Assembly: GCA_945867245.1 (NCBI GenBank)
Contig: CAMBHQ010000070.1
Coordinates: forward strand, 1 to 5,508
DNA from: an uncultured Porphyromonas sp.
GTDB taxonomy: Bacteria; Bacteroidota; Bacteroidia; Bacteroidales; Porphyromonadaceae
Length of the DNA stretch: 5,508 bases
Direction of reading: 5' to 3'
This document shows positions 4,991 through 5,508 of the stretch, piece by piece (the first letter of the stretch is position 1; every line of letters begins with the position of its first letter). The notes under the pieces were generated by a model, which saw only the letters and a program-made list of their open reading frames with translations, had not been told where the DNA came from and made no database searches. The position numbers and the translations under genes were made by a program.

Positions 4991-5508
4991 CTATAGCGAA
5001 TACAGCAGGCTAATCGACTCGTGGTTGATTACACGCTTGATAGCCTCTGCGAAAGTACTTGCGATGGGTAGGATCTTAATCTTGTCAGACTCTTTGCGTA
5101 GCGGGATAGAGTCAGTAAAGATAATCTCTGTGAGGTGACTCGCATTGATGCGTTCGGTAGCAGGGTCGCTGAGTACAGCATGCGAAGCGATAGCACGTAC
5201 ACTCTTGGCTCCATTCTCTATCATTAGGTCCGCAGCCTTGGTGATGGTACCGGCCGTGTCTACGATATCGTCGATGAGGATAACATCTTTGCCCTGTACA
5301 TCACCGATGATGCGCATTTCACCGACTTCGTTAGCCTTGGCTCTGTGCTTGTGGCAGATTACCATGGGGATACCTAGGAACTTGGCGTAGCTGTTGGCAC
5401 GCTTTACACCACCGACGTCAGGCGTCGCCATTACGGCGTTCTCTAGATCGATGGTCTTTTTGATGTAGTCTACGAAGACCGTAGAGGCATACAGATGGTC
5501 TACAGGGA
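4991..5508 (-). CDS. prs: Ribose-phosphate pyrophosphokinase (PRPP synthetase), C-terminal part; 5' end outside window
   Basis: The enzyme makes PRPP from ribose 5-phosphate and ATP, feeding purine, pyrimidine, NAD, histidine and tryptophan synthesis in the cytoplasm. About 172 of the usual 310 or so residues are visible. The frame is open to the right edge, so the ATG at 5431 is internal: upstream codons read PVDHLYASTVFVDYI, a conserved family stretch. Downstream come PDVGGVKRA, RAKANEVGEMRIIGDVQGKD, the PRPP-binding loop DDIVDTAGT (5246-5272), a SHAVLSDPATERI region, FTDSIPL, and a C-terminal ESISLLYSL close to the common ESISSLF ending. The variant with EVGEM and SVRAIASHAV fits Bacteroidota. 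No key residue is missing in the visible part, and it appears functional. It runs convergent to sod. Confidence 0.95.
   Translation of the reverse strand, partial: PVDHLYASTVFVDYIKKTIDLENAVMATPDVGGVKRANSYAKFLGIPMVICHKHRAKANEVGEMRIIGDVQGKDVILIDDIVDTAGTITKAADLMIENGAKSVRAIASHAVLSDPATERINASHLTEIIFTDSIPLRKESDKIKILPIASTFAEAIKRVINHESISLLYSL

Noticed and set aside
4991..5431. A complete short prs gene starting at the ATG at 5431
   Set aside because: The upstream in-frame codons up to the window edge translate to conserved PRPP synthetase sequence, so that ATG is internal.

Overview
The window looks like ordinary chromosomal DNA from a member of the Bacteroidota, most likely the order Bacteroidales and close to Porphyromonas. 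Four things point there: the adjacent order bamD – omega-like RNA polymerase subunit – DUF4293 membrane protein; a TAnnTTTG-type promoter in front of bamD with little Shine-Dalgarno signal anywhere; a superoxide dismutase whose catalytic domain resembles the cambialistic Porphyromonas gingivalis enzyme as I remember it; and a Bacteroidales-type PRPP synthetase C-terminus. The genus is inference and the phylum is firm.

Layout. Bases 1-1008 (+) are the C-terminal part of PriA, the replication-restart helicase, with its 5' part outside the window. Bases 1009-1234 are a structured intergenic gap holding two hairpins and then a promoter. Bases 1235-2864 (+) are a tight run of bamD (outer-membrane assembly lipoprotein), rpoZ-like omega and a DUF4293 four-helix membrane protein. 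A saccharopine-dehydrogenase-family gene, probably carboxynorspermidine dehydrogenase of polyamine synthesis, follows at 2904-4097 and ends in a strong intrinsic terminator (4119-4159). Bases 4217-4906 (+) encode an Fe/Mn superoxide dismutase with a predicted export signal. Bases 4991-5508 (-) are the C-terminal part of PRPP synthetase (prs), which continues past the right edge. The convergent sod and prs genes share a hairpin that probably terminates both.

How the genes relate. The window is mainly housekeeping: replication restart, envelope assembly, transcription, polyamines, oxidative defence and nucleotide precursors. bamD, rpoZ and DUF4293 probably form one transcript started by the promoter near 1161-1190; the dehydrogenase may be read through from it. 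I see no mobile element, CRISPR array, tRNA, rRNA or defence system, and no convincing novel multi-gene system. The points most worth a second look are the degenerate helicase motifs V and VI of PriA, the nested and competing hairpins after priA, and the signal peptide on the superoxide dismutase.
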